Assembly (NCBI RefSeq): GCF_015706575.1
Contig: NW_024037064.1
Location: forward strand, 6,137,427-6,201,426
Direction of reading: 5' to 3'
Length of the DNA stretch: 64,000 nucleotides
Source: Patiria miniata
Lineage: Eukaryota; Echinodermata; Asteroidea; Valvatida; Asterinidae
Shown: positions 31,528 to 43,560 of the stretch, in pieces
Layout: each line of letters opens with the position of its first letter
Position numbering within the stretch: the first letter of the stretch is position 1
Notes under the pieces: generated by a model
The model's input: only the letters and a program-made list of their open reading frames with translations
Databases searched by the model: none
What the model was told of the DNA's origin: nothing
Position numbers and translations under genes: made by a program

Positions 31528-34500
31528 GTGAGTGAACTTGGTAGATTTTGGGCGGTTTGGGGGTTTATTTTATTATTTATTTTTTCTTACAAAGCTTACT
31601 GGTTTGTGTATATTTATTTGAATAATAAAGCTCATTGAATGCGAGGTTTGCAGTATCATGGTGTGAATAATCTGTCTTTGTGATTTGTGTTGTACTGCCC
31701 TGAAATTCAAGAGATATCATTCACACGGTGTTACTTCAAACCTTCCATTCATTCACCGTGTTCATCATGCAAATCTTCAAGTCTCATTCAGTACTGAACC
31801 CAATAGATCCTGAAACATTTGATTTTCTTGTATTGACTTATTTGTAGATGTTCTCAACCACCAATCAAAATGTTGTCTCCCAGTTGCCAGTGTGGTCTCC
31901 AACAGCGTGACTCGGACTGTGCATGTTAGTCTTGAAAATTGTTTAGGTGAGTGAGATTGTTTGATTTTAGGGATTTTTTCCATTGTGTTCAGTTCAAGAG
32001 TGACTTGGATAACAGGAATTGAACCATATGCACCAGATGCCATGCACTTCTATTACTGTTGCAAACATGTAACCCTGAGAAAAGATAAGAGTTTACAAAG
32101 TTGTTCTGATCTGGGGTTTAACTATACCAATCGATGTTTATGTAGCTAATACATAACATTTGATCTTAAATTCAAAACTTAAACATTTCATGATGGACAA
32201 AACTGTAACAAAGATATATATCCCGATGAGAAATAACACAAATTTGGAATAATGAAAAATAATGTGAAATAATGAAAGAATTCTCATCTAGCAAGCACTC
32301 ATTGGCCCAGTTTGGGCAGGTCTTGTTTTTGACTCGGGTATATCATTCTTGCAAACCCGGGTGGATGCTGGGGTGAGATCCTGGTCCGAGTTGCGAGAAC
32401 AATAAAAATATTTGCGTCAAGAACAGACTGCCCGAGCTCGGACGGCCATTGCGTGAGAAAAGGTTTCTGACTAGATCAATAGAGGGCGCTGTTTCTAATG
32501 TTTTTCTCATGTAGAATTTTCGGTACTTTTATCCCAGATTTTCTCATTCCCAAACAAATTGTGGATTCAGGAACAAACTTTTTCGACAGGGTACACCATA
32601 ATCTACATGTCTGTGCACTATTGTAAAATTCATGTCTCTGAAAAATTCGGCGAACCAGACCCGAGGCGAGCGAAAATAGGCCTCGTCCCAAAGGGTGGGG
32701 TAGGGGGGTGATTGTTAATGTTTCTTCTCTTTAAAAACTTACTGGTTTGTAGAAGCACTGTGTGAATAATCTGTCTTTGTGATTTGTGTGGTTCTGAAAA
32801 GAACAAGGTTTCTCTGAACCACATAACTCTCAACAGGGGTTATTCACACGGTGTTCAACTGTCTTGATTTGATTAAAATGACAAGCATGCAACTTTTTCT
32901 TGGATCACCTGATTTCCTCGTTTTGTAGACCATTTGTGCCATTAAAGTAAAACACTTTTTTGGGGAGGGGGAGGGAGATATCCAATTACATGCTTCTAAA
33001 AAGAAGATAATAATGCTTATATATATGTAGCTTTATACTTGAAGCATTTCAGTAATAATTAAACATTGTGTGCATAGTTCAACATAATTCAACCACATAT
33101 GCAAACAGAGGTTAAGTAAAAACAAATGAGCGTGAACTTATCCTTGATTTTTCAAATTTGGACAATGTACACTTTTGGACTTTAACACATCCCTGCTAAT
33201 ATCATACTTTTGCATGAGGCAGGTACAAAGTCATTGTGTCCAGTAGGTGCTGAGCAGTTTGCTAGACATGAATTTGGTATTGTGCTGTTTCTGATGAACT
33301 ATTTTCTGTTTTATTCTATTCAGGGAGGCACAGTAATAATAAGCGGCTGAAATGAAGCTATGCCAACATCCTTCTTTCAAACATGTCAAGGCAGAGTTAC
33401 TGAGTGATTCTACCATCTCGGTCAGCATTTAGAATTCAAATGGCCAAACACGTATGACGCATTCAAGAATGGCCCTAAATTGTCTTCTGCTGTTACAAGC
33501 AACATGTACATGTATATCATTCACTTGAACCTTAAGAAACATGAAATGGGAAAGTGTCTTCACAAAACTCTGTCTAAAGTATCACTCATGACAAACCTGT
33601 CACACAGTGTATGTGTGCATCTTTTCAAACTGTGGACAAATATACCAGAGAACAAAAGAGAACAATGTTATCCACGATTCCCAAAAAAGTTAAGAGTACA
33701 AACAAAAGAGGGACAATAGGACGTCAACGATAGACGGTGAACATGCGTTTATGCGGCTTGGTGAACATTCTTTTTGGGGAATCCATACAGTGGAAAACCC
33801 TGTTGGCTGCGAGACAGTTCCTGACTGACTGCTAGTGACATACATGTACATGGCGATTGATACATCTGTGTTATTTTCCAGTTCTTCATCTTGCAGTTGA
33901 ATAGATGCAGAAAATAACTAAATGGGCAAGAGACAATATGCACACAGTATGTTCTGTACCAAATCAACATGCAACTCTGTAATGTTTGAGATATTCAATT
34001 TCATTGATTTCAAATATTTAATTGATTCCACTGTTAGACATAAGACAAGAATACCCAGCAGAAATGTTATTATTGAAAAAAAATGTGCTAGTTCTCATAA
34101 AATTGATTATAGTGGTTTGTTTGCTTGAACATATTTTACTTAGCTGAATTTTTTTTAAAAGGGGCAGTGGCATGTGTATTTACATGTGAATGTCTACTGA
34201 GCTAATTTCCTGTGCCATGCCCCTACTATATGAACATGTAGTCTCGTCTGCATTCTAGGGCCTGTTCTTGAAAACGTTTTACCTTGCTCCTTTATAATTC
34301 TTGTTTCTGGTAGTGTTGGGGGGGGGGGGGGGTAGGGGTGTAAGCTCCTATTTTCTTTATAAAGACACTTTTGTGATATGTTCTTGTTATATAAGCATTT
34401 GACATGTACTGGTTCATATCTGACATGGATACTCAATGTCAAAATATTCAGAAGACACATATTATGGGTTAAGGAAGCATAACTATTTGGAACTGTTTTG

Positions 34501-35949
34501 TTGTAAAATCGCCGTAAATTGTTTGTGTAAATCTATTGCTTTTTGGGCTATGAACGTTACTCCTCATGTTATTTATCAAGTGTATTTTCAATAAAATTGC
34601 TCACGATGACAAGAGTCTAATGCACTCTTTATTTTCTAAATTCCTTACTTTGAGGTTAAACCTTCTTTTTGAGTCACAGGGGCAATTTTTTCCCCCGAAG
34701 TATATCGCCAATGGGGGTTTACGGTACAACTTTCTGGGCTTTAAACTATGACGTTTTGGACTTCACTGTCTTCTCTGTAAAAAAAAAAGAGACAAAATAC
34801 AAAATAAGAACACAAGAAATTAATTTGACCCTAATGAAATTCGGGACTCTATTTCCCTTAAAAACAAGAAAATCCTCCAAAGCCTAAAATTAAATGGAAA
34901 ACATTGGATAAATACGGATATTGGAAATTTAGAACCATAGCCTCACGGTCAACAAATAAAAGTATCATAGAGGGCACTCAAAAACCCTATATTACTGGAT
35001 GTAGTTTGGGAAAAGACAATTCGCTACCCCACCGTAGCAGCGCAAGGGGGATGTTGGGGTGGGCACAATCGACTTGACCCTGTCCAGGCCTTGCACACTG
35101 TAAACAGGTCCCGGCAAGCGAAGCAAAGGCAGGGTGACCATGGCCAAATTCTGTTAAGCAAGCAAATATACACAACCTTTTACTTATACTGTGAGTAATC
35201 CTTTACATTTCCAAAAGATTCAACAATTACAAAGGATATCAGATATGGTAACGATAAATAGGACTTGGCTTACTTTTAGATGAAATTTGTCTTTTCCTCC
35301 GTTTCTGAAGTGTTAAGAAATTAGCCATACTGTCATTCTCAAACATTTTGATAGTACATGTACTAAAATAGGTGACATCTTTCATGTAGACATTTGAATT
35401 ATTGGTATTTTAGTCAATTGCCATTGTTACATATTTGCCTTTTCCAATGTAGCAACCACCAAGTCGTCAACCAAGCCTGTTCTTCAATAAAATACTTCAT
35501 AAAAAATAAGTCAAATTTGTCTTCTATTTTTTGAACTGATTGTTTCCTTTGGGGGGGGGGATGGAGTGTAATGAGACTAATCATCTGAGCACGTACTCAT
35601 TTGAATAAATAATATGATTGTGTGAAGTTTCAATAACATAAATTAGTGCAGTCATTTCCTTTAACAAAAACTTTTTGTGCAACGGCTTTGAAATTTGTTT
35701 TTCTGCATTATTTTTTTTTTTAATTGAGGTGATGTTTTTCTGTTTTGAATGCATTATTATTTTATGTGCTGTTGTTGTTTTTGTTATACATATATAGATT
35801 TAGGACTTCCAGAGTGTACACCTTTATGATGATGCACTGGATCCCATTATGACATCATCATGGCTTCTGATTTGGTATCTACATGTATACTAAGAAAGGA
35901 ACGACATCTGTCTGTTTGCCCTTCCCCTAAGGCAGAACAAAAATCACTG
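31528..35949 (+). other. Mostly unassigned DNA with scattered repeat fragments
   Basis: Apart from exon-like segment B I can support no gene. Two repeat fragments share GTGAATAATCTGTCTTTGTG (31661 and 32760) and relate to the foldback at 63547-63822. A G-run lies at 34318-34332. An AATAAA site at about 35484, after AATGTAGCAACC, might end a transcript but has no supported coding frame upstream. Confidence 0.3.
31848..31946 (+). other. Exon-like segment B of a tandem pair
   Basis: It lies between a TTATTTGTAG acceptor and a GTGAGT donor (31947-31952). The open frame encodes CCLPVASVVSNSVTRTVHV, clearly related to segment A. The shared core CTCCCAGTTGCCAGTGTG is exact. It could be a small duplicated exon of an unrecognised gene or an old repeat. 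Confidence 0.3.
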
Positions 35950-35954
35950 AGACA

Positions 35955-36275
35955 AGTCTACTGATTGGCGAATGGGGGCGCCATTCACTTTTTACGGTGT
36001 GCCGCTATATTTTTTGGGGGACGCGCTGTCCTTATTTTGATCCCGTGAAAGTGTTCAGTTCAGGCTAACGAGGCCTTGCATAGCTTAGCCTGTGCGCCCG
36101 TACAATCATTAAAGTTACTGATTGGCGAATGGTGGGTCATTCACTTAATACGGTGTGCCGTTATTTTGTTTTGCAAACGCGCTATCCTTTTGATCCCGTG
36201 AAAGTGTTAATAAGATGCTGCCCGCTCGTTTTACGCTGCCTTGCCTTGCACAGCTAATACAACCGTTAAAGTTAT
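35955..36275 (+). repeat. Two tandem diverged copies of a 160-bp unit
   Basis: TACTGATTGGCGAATG, then CGGTGTGCCG, then TGATCCCGTGAAAGTGTT occur in order near 35958 and again near 36117. The copies have diverged. Confidence 0.75.
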
Positions 36276-36529
36276 GAACTGCCCTCTTTTGGCGAAAATG
36301 AAGGGACGTAATGTACATTGTACGACGTTTCAAAGCCACGTGTACGTGCTATACATGTGGAAGAACTATGCATGGTTTAAAGCTATCTGCCGCAACTTGC
36401 GCAAGGGTATTTTTTGCCCACGCCGCGTCAACTGTGTGAACATTTTTACAAGCTGGGAACTTGGCACTGTTGAGGCAAATGTTTACGCTGTCATTTAATG
36501 GGCAATTCAAGATTATATCTGTACGGATT

Positions 36530-37462
36530 GATTTGTCAGCAATTTTTGAAAAAGGAAAGGTCTTTTCAACAGAACTTCCGGTCTGATGACGTCATACGCC
36601 TAAAACTTCGCACACATCTTAAGTTGCTCAAGGTCATCATACACACCAATATTTAGGCGATTCCGACAAACTTCGCCACAGACATCTATTCAAAATACAT
36701 TTTTGAAAATTTGCAACCTGTTGCTAGAGGGCGCTCGAAAGTTAAATGACGTCATTGGTAGATGATTTCAAGAATACTACTAGCCAAGAGGCTAACACCG
36801 TTGAAAGCAAGTTCATATCTATTACCACTTTTAAATAATAAGCCACTTCCGGTTTTGGCCTTTTTCGACCGGAAGCAAGGGTCACGTGATTTCACGCACA
36901 CTGAAAGAAATAAAGACCTCGACCTACTCTACCACTTGCCGGCAACAGAATGCTGCGGACGCGTACGGTTGATTTCTTATGCATTTTTAAATATCAAAAG
37001 TGTCACAATTTAATTGCCAATAAATAAACACCTGATGACGTCATCATGACGTCATCATTACACAATGTCGTTTGAATTAGGGTCTTTGCTTTAACAAAGT
37101 TTGGTGTAAATGAATTACTGGCAAAGAGTCAAAAATGTCCTTTGAAAACCGACATTTTTTTTTTAAATTTTGTGTACAAAGTCTATGGGAAAAATTAAAT
37201 ATTCAAAAATCTATTATAAATTAGTCGATGACGTCATCACGACGTCACTCTTCCGGGCACATCTCTGCTATAAGGACTATGACTATGCTAACTTTGAATG
37301 GTGTATGACAAAGATTAATGCCAAAAGTGGCACTGAGAAAAAACGTGTACAAAGTCTATGGGATTTTGGCGACAAAAAGAAGAAGAAGAAGAAGAAGAAG
37401 AAGAAGATAGAAAAAAAATGAGAACAAAAAGAAAGGCTTTTCCGCTTTTTAGCGGAAAAGCC
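36530..37462 (-). mobile_element. Minus-strand copy of the GGCTTTTCCGC family (3' part missing)
   Basis: The segment is the reverse complement of the landmarks at 5830-6620, including ACCGGAAGTGG/CCACTTCCGG, the TGACGTCA pairs and GTGTACAAAGTCTATGGG. The family hairpin at 37435-37462 marks its 5' side. No CTCTAG end is present on its left. Confidence 0.6.
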
Positions 37463-37491
37463 AAAAAAAAAAAAATCTTAACGAAAACAAG

Positions 37492-37571
37492 AGCTGTTTC
37501 GGTGTGTCACCGAAACAGCTAAAAAATCTTAACGAAAACAAGAGCTGTTTCGGTGTGTTACCGAAACAGCT
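37492..37571. repeat. Two GAGCTGTTTCGG hairpins in A-rich spacers
   Basis: 37492-37520 and 37543-37571 are stem-loops GAGCTGTTTCGGTG/CACCGAAACAGCT with a short loop. A half copy (AAGCTGTTTCGG) is at 37614. The stem differs from the GGCTTTTCCGC type, but the spacer text (AACGAAAACAA) is the same. Confidence 0.85.
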
Positions 37572-37699
37572 AAAAAAGAAAAAAAAATAGAAATGTGTTT
37601 GTGGACAAACACAAGCTGTTTCGGATTTTGAAATACTCTGTGCACGTGATGAACACTTGATGAAGTCACTTCGAATGTCATCTGCCAAGTGAAAAGTCA

Positions 37700-38400
37700 A
37701 TCGGACATATAGTGCCAAAGTATGATTCGAAGAAAAACGTGTACAAACCCTACGGGGAAAAATGCATCTTTATTGTGAAGTAACCTTACACCTGATGATG
37801 TCACGATCACGAATTTCTCTTAGGACCATCTGTAAGTGGTAGTCTAAGTGTGTACCAAGTCTAACGTCGATCAGATTTACGAAAGTGCCAAAGTAGAATG
37901 TTTTAAAACGTGTACAAACCCTATGGGGAAAAATGCATCTTTAATGTGACGTAACCCAACACCTGATGACGTCACGATCACAAATTTCTTCTAGGACCAT
38001 CTGTGGGTGGTAATCTAAGTGTGTACCAAGTCTGACGTCGATCGGATTTACAGAAGTGCCAAAGTGGAGTGTTTTATAACGTGTACAAACCCTATGGATA
38101 AAAATGCGTCTTTAATGTGACGTAACCCAACACCAGATGACGTCACGATCACAAATGTCTTCTAGGACCATCTGTGGGTGGTGGTCTAAGTATGTATCAA
38201 GTCTGAGGTCGATTGGATTTACGAAGAGGCCAAAGTGGAGTGTTTTAAAACGTGTACAAAACATATGGGGAAAAATGCATCTTTAATGTGACGTAACCCG
38301 ACACCTGATGACGTCACGGTCACGAATTTCTTCTAGGACCATCTGTGGGTGGTGGTATCAAGTCTGAAATCAATCGGATTTGAAAAAGTGGCAAAGTGGA
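37700..38400 (-). repeat. Four tandem units of about 172 bp
   Basis: Units begin at about 37711, 37884, 38057 and 38226, with a partial at 38387. Each contains CCAAAGTG, an AACGTGTACAAA(C) phrase, ATGCATCTTTAATGTGACGT, GATGACGTCACG and TAGGACCATCTGTGGGTGGT. The sequence is non-coding. Confidence 0.85.
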
Positions 38401-38465
38401 CTGGTGGAAGAAACGTGTGTTAAACCTATGGAGAAAAAGTCTGAAAAAGGAGGAGAAAAAAAAAA

Positions 38466-39723
38466 CTAGAGCTGTATGTCTGTTTGCAACAGAACACAGG
38501 GCTTTTCCGCATTATGATTTTTTTTTATCAATAATACATCCCTGTCTATGCGCATGAATGAACATAAAATCTGTCTAAGTTAGCCGAGAATCGGCTAAAA
38601 ACGGTCACTGTGGACAGGATTTGATCTCAGCCACACGTGCGCTGCAGGCTGACTGACAAACAATGTATTTGCGTATGTACAACGTACGTGCATGTACATG
38701 TACATTGTGGACGTCCTGTCCTGTGCATGTGTTTAAGCAGAGGTATTGTCAACCTGAAGTTTTAAGCGTGCGCAGGGTAAGTCCGAGTTCGCTTATTGCC
38801 TCAAAACTTTAAAATGTTTTAGACCTACCTTTAAATCGACAATTAAAGTAAAAATAAATATAAAAGCTGCCATGGTTGATTTTTCAGGAATTTTCAAAAG
38901 AAAAAGGGTCTTTTCATTATAACTTCCGGTCTGATGACGTCATACGCCTAAAACTTCGAACACGTCTTAAGTGGGTCAAGGTCATCATATACACCAATAT
39001 TTAGGCGATTCCGACAAACTTCGCCACAGACATCTATTCAAAATACATTTTTAAAAATTTTCAAACTGTCGCTAGAGGGCGCTCGAAGATTGCATGACGA
39101 TATCGGTAGATGATTTGAAGAATACAATCGGCTAAGACACTAGCACCGTTAAAAGCAAGTTCATATCTATTACCATTTTCAAATAATAAGCCACTTCCGG
39201 TTTGGGCCTTTTTCGACCGGAAGCAAGGGTCACGTGATTGCACGCACACTGAATGAAATAAAGACCTCAACCTGTTCTACCACTTGCCGGCAACAGAATG
39301 CTGCGGACGCGTACAGTTGATTTATTATGCATCTTTTAATATTAAAAGTGTCACAATTTAATTGCCTATAAATAAACACAGGATGACGTCATCATGACGT
39401 CATCATTCCACAATGTTGTTTGAATGAGGGTCTTTGCTTGGACAAAGATTGGTGTAAATGAATTACTGGCAAAGAGTCAAAAATGCCCTTTGAAAAGCGA
39501 CAATTTTTTTTTAATTTCTGTGTACAAAGTCTATGGGAAAAATTAAATATTCAAAAATCAATAATAAATTAGTCGATGACGTCACCATGACGTCAATCTT
39601 CGGGACACATCTTTGCTATAGGGGCTATGCTTATGCTAACTTTGAATGATGTATGACAAAGATTAATGCCAAAAGTGGCGTGTAGAATAAACGTGTACAA
39701 AGTCTATGGGGTTTTGGGAAAAA

Positions 39724-39757
<34 letters not shown>

Positions 39758-39843
39758 AGAAGAAGAAGAAGAAGAAGAAGAAGAAGAAGAAAGAAAAAAA
39801 TCAGAACAAAAAGAAAGACTTTTCCGCAACAATGCGGAAAAGC
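38466..39843 (-). mobile_element. Complete-looking minus-strand Helitron-like element (about 1.4 kb)
   Basis: Read on the minus strand, it starts with a hairpin (39816-39843). It passes through a GAA/TTC tract (39724-39792), the TGACGTCA pairs and the ACCGGAAGTGG box. It ends with arm GCGGAAAAGCC (38500-38510 on the + strand as GGCTTTTCCGC), stem TGTTCTGTT/AACAGACA, and CTCTAG at 38466-38471. It is the best-defined member of the family in the window. No ORF is found. Confidence 0.6.
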
Positions 39844-40490
39844 CAAAAAAAAACTAGAAATGTGTTTGTGGACAAACACTGAGCTGTTTCGAACGTTTTA
39901 TTAATGACTGCCGTATTAGTTTCATCCAGGTCGAATGAACATGTACATGCATATTCTATACAAAAAGTGTCCATCCTATGTAAAAGAAAAAAAAACATTT
40001 TTCATGATGTCATGATGACGGCACACATTTTTGAAATTTTCTGTATCTATCTACGATTTAACAAACCTTTTGCAAAAAGAATTTCGAATTAACCACGTTC
40101 CATTGATGAGATATGAGTAAAAGGTCCAAAAATTGAAGAATTCATATAAAATCACATGATGACGTCATCATGACGTCACTGCAATTTTCGTCTATAACAC
40201 GTCCCGGAATACTTGCATACCAAGTTTGGACCAAATCGGACTTCCGGTTCTGTAGATATAGGGCCTTAAAGTATGCTCTTTGAGGATGACGTCACGTGAC
40301 ATGTGATGACGTCAGCATGACGAAAAGTTTCGGCATACATCTTCAGATGGTGGTCTAAATGTGTGCCAGGTTTGAAGTCGATCGGAATTGAAAAAAGTCC
40401 AAAAGTGCGTTGTAGAACGAAAACACGTGTTATCCTATGGGAAAAAAAGTGGAAGAAAAAAAAAGAGAAAAAAAAAAATAACAAAAACAA
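39844..40490 (-). repeat. Further family fragment with TGACGTCA sites
   Basis: It contains half-hairpin GAGCTGTTTCGAAC at 39889, a paired TGACGTCA site at 40158-40176 and another CRE-like site near 40290. The text is related to 8000-8900 in reverse. No end structure is seen. Confidence 0.5.
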
Positions 40491-40730
40491 GAGCTGTTTC
40501 GGTGTGTACACCGAAACAGCTAAAAAAAAAATAACAAAAACAAGAGCTGTTTCGGTGTGTACACCGAAACAGCTAAAAAACAAGAGCTGTTTCGGTGTGT
40601 ACACCGAAACAGCTAAAAAAAAAAATCAGAACAAAAAGAAAGGCTTTTTCGCAAAATTGCGAAAAAGCCAAAAAAAAAAAAATCTTAACGAAAACAAGAG
40701 CTGTTTCGGTGAGTCACCGAAACAGCTAAT
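40491..40730. repeat. Array of five hairpins of two stem types
   Basis: GAGCTGTTTCGGTG-type stems are at about 40491-40520, 40545-40574, 40584-40614 and 40699-40728. A GGCTTTTTCGC-type stem is at 40642-40669. Spacers are A-runs with AACAAAAACAA or AACGAAAACAA. Confidence 0.88.
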
Positions 40731-40739
40731 AATCACCGG

Positions 40740-41650
40740 GAATTGCTTCTTATCCCGGCCGCGGCTGGCCCCGGCCGGTGTGGCAGGTAATTCTGTCCCC
40801 CCTGGTAAATGTGTCCCCCCGGACAGATCTACCGGGTCGTGACCCGGTAAATCTGTCCGGGGGGACACTTTTACCTAGGTAAACCTGTCCCCCTGTAGGT
40901 AAATCTGTCCCCCTGCACGACGTTAAATGTGTCCCCCCTGGTAAATGTGTCCCCGTGCAACGTCACAAGTCTAGCACCCAGACTGTATATTAGTGAAGTT
41001 ATTAACTGTTTTTGCGCGGCGCCTTGCTAAATTCGGGAATGGTGCTTACGTCAAAGCACAACTCCCGTTTTGACGACGACTTTTGCATGGTGGGCGTGGG
41101 CGCGATACCGCACCTACGGGCCGCTCCAGGGCCGCGGCCGGGGACGGGGACAACATTGCACCAGAAGCAGGCCTGCGGCGCGGTGACCCGTGTCGCGTAT
41201 AATTTTGCAAATTCTCCTCATTGAAGTCCGCCATGACAGTCACACGCGTATCATATCGGCGGCTGATGCGCGTGCGCGCGCTAGCGATAGGTTGAGTATT
41301 ACTACGCGTGCCTTCTTGCAGAAACATAGATCGGTTGATTAACATCTAAACGTTTATTTCATTTTGATAATTATTGATGAAGGGTGGACAAATCTACAAA
41401 TGTATACCTGTGCGCTGAATTTATTATAATAACATCAATATAACAACTTATGCGTGCAAAACCAGGGGGGACAGAATTAACTGGAGGGGACAGAATTACC
41501 TGGAGGGGGACACAATTAACGGGACGGGGGGACACTTTTACCTAGGTAATTCTGTCCCCCCGGACACTTTTACCGGGGGACAGAATTACCGTCCACACCG
41601 GCCCGGCGTGCGGGCCAGCCCGGCGAGCCCACGCCGGCTACGCCGGCGAA
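40740..41650. mobile_element. GC-rich inverted-repeat element with CTGTCCCCC motifs
   Basis: The left end reads CGGCCGGTGTGGCAGGTAAT then TCTGTCCCCC. The right end is its complement (GACAGAATTACCGTCCACAC then CGGCCCGGCG). Inside each end are several short units GTAAATSTGTCCCCC, about four to six per side and in opposite orientation. The middle (about 40960-41460) is unrelated, with no credible ORF. The exact ends and target duplication are not resolved. Confidence 0.5.
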
Positions 41651-42440
41651 CTACGCGACCAAATTTTACCTCCGCATTTGAGAAAGCAACGCATTCGTGG
41701 AGCGCTAAAAAACTTGTTTTGTTGCAATACTTGCTTATTGGTTTTGTCCTATGAACAAACAGATCCTTTTTTTACTACCAAACTTATCAAACTGTTATTA
41801 TATATCAACAACGAGTAGTGTAGTCAAAATTCCAAATTATTGACAGCAACATTCTTCGAAAAGAAATCTTCACGTGCGGCCATAGGGCATATGATGCTTG
41901 GGGCGCTGCTTAAAACAATTTTAATTACATTTTATGGCCATTTAACTAGTCTTCATTATACATTAAATGTGAAGTAACATATTGACTTTCAGTACATTCT
42001 TTCTTTTTTCTCTTTTTCTCCTTTTCTCTTTTTCTCCTGGTGGGGGGGGGGGGGGGGGAGGGGAGGTCGCAAAATCAACCTAACCCCTACCCGTTGCGCC
42101 ACATTGACACCAGATTGGGTCGGAACACAATGTACTTTCCTCACAAAAAGGTGGTCACGTCCACTATGACTTCACATTCAATTAATCTTTGTACCCCCAC
42201 CATACACCCCTCTGTTCACTAAAAAATGGTATCTCAATATCTCTGATGAGTGTTTTACCCCAACCAAATCCAATAAAAAATCAGTAGCCCTGACAACATT
42301 TTATACTTTATACACGTTGCGACATTGCATATGCCTTTTGGTCTGTAAGAACAAAAGGCATGGGAAACGCATAATGTATTTGAACGTAACAGTAGTCTTT
42401 CCAAGACTAACTGAGGTACCCCAGTTTATACCCCAATTCA
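41651..42440. other. Unassigned, with a G-run
   Basis: I see no gene. A pyrimidine tract and a G-run lie at 42000-42060. Confidence 0.3.
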
Positions 42441-42611
42441 AAAATTGCTGCAGTTGAAAGGTTAACAATAATTCTGCACACAACAGAACCAGTAACTGGG
42501 TTAATAAATGTAGATGAGGCAAGAATGCATAGTGTAAGAAAAAGGGTTTGCCAACAGTCACTTCCAATTGTAAAGGCGGCCTTATTCCAACACATCAGAA
42601 GAGCTATCTGA
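42441..42611 (+). pseudogene. Fragment of a mobile-element protein
   Basis: A 56-codon frame reads KIAAVERLTII and LINVDEARMHSV, then VKAALFQHIRRAI before a stop. The pattern (VNEAR, then KAAL-QH-KRA) recalls a C-terminal segment common in uncharacterised transposon-related animal proteins. The upstream coding sequence is lost by a stop just before. I name no family. Confidence 0.3.
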
Positions 42612-42639
42612 GGTGGATTTTATTATATGAAAAACGGTC

Positions 42640-43560
42640 AAAATTTTCCACTGAGGGCATATTGAGTACCCCCATTTTAAAAATGGATGACACACCTCTA
42701 AAAGGGTAAGCTTGTGATGGCTTCACATTCGAAAAAAGAAAGATTTTCATGAATGTATTGTTTGTGTGGAGTTTAATCCGTTTATAAAAGGGAGGCACAC
42801 CTTATTTATAGGGGCATAATGACTACCCCCCCCCCCCCATTTTACTATGGCTGCCACGCGTGCCACGTGTGTTTGCGATGGCTCCACGTCTGATTTTTTT
42901 ACTCGTGAATGTCAACGTCTGTGGGAATTAGCTTCATTCGTTTATGAGATGTGGCCACATTTTTCCAATTTCGGGTGGGCATAATGAGAACCCCGCCCCC
43001 CTATTTCAATATGACTGCCACGCCCCTCAAAGGGTGTATTCGCAATGGCTCCACATCTGGATTTTTTTTCTCATGAATGTCAACGGCTGTGGAAAAATTC
43101 CATTTCCCTACGAATGTGGGAACAATGGTTCCATGGTGGGCATAACGAAAACCCCGCCCCCCCCCCCTTTTCTAATATGGTTGCCACGCCCCTAAAAGGG
43201 TGTGTTCGAGATGGCTCCACATCTAGATTTTTTCCTCTCCTGAATGTTGACGTCTGGGGGACATTTGATTCGTTCATGAAATACGAGCATAATTTTTCCC
43301 AAGGTGGGCATAATATTTACCCCCCTTTTTAAAAATGGCTGCCACGCCCCCAAAAAGGTACTTTTGTGGTGGTTCCGAATCTGGAAAACACTCATAATCT
43401 ATATAATTATGTCTTTGTGAAGTTTCCTGCTTTTGTGACAAGTGGAAACAACCGTTTCCACTGCGGGCATGATGAGTCCCGCCCCCCTTTTTAAAATTGA
43501 TGCCACGCCCCTAAAAGGGTTAATTTTCGATGGCTCCACATGCCAGGTTTCATGCTTTTA
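42640..43560 (+). repeat. Degenerate tandem repeat, units of about 165-180 bp
   Basis: About six units share GTGGGCATAATGA, a CCCCGCCCCCC run, TATGRCTGCCACGCCCCT and AAAGGGTGT..GATGGCTCCACATC. It produces several short spurious frames on both strands. Confidence 0.85.

Noticed and set aside
43045-43332. 95-codon frame repeated identically at 45200
   Set aside because: Identity follows from the 2155-bp duplication; the frame lies in degenerate tandem repeats and shows no domain.
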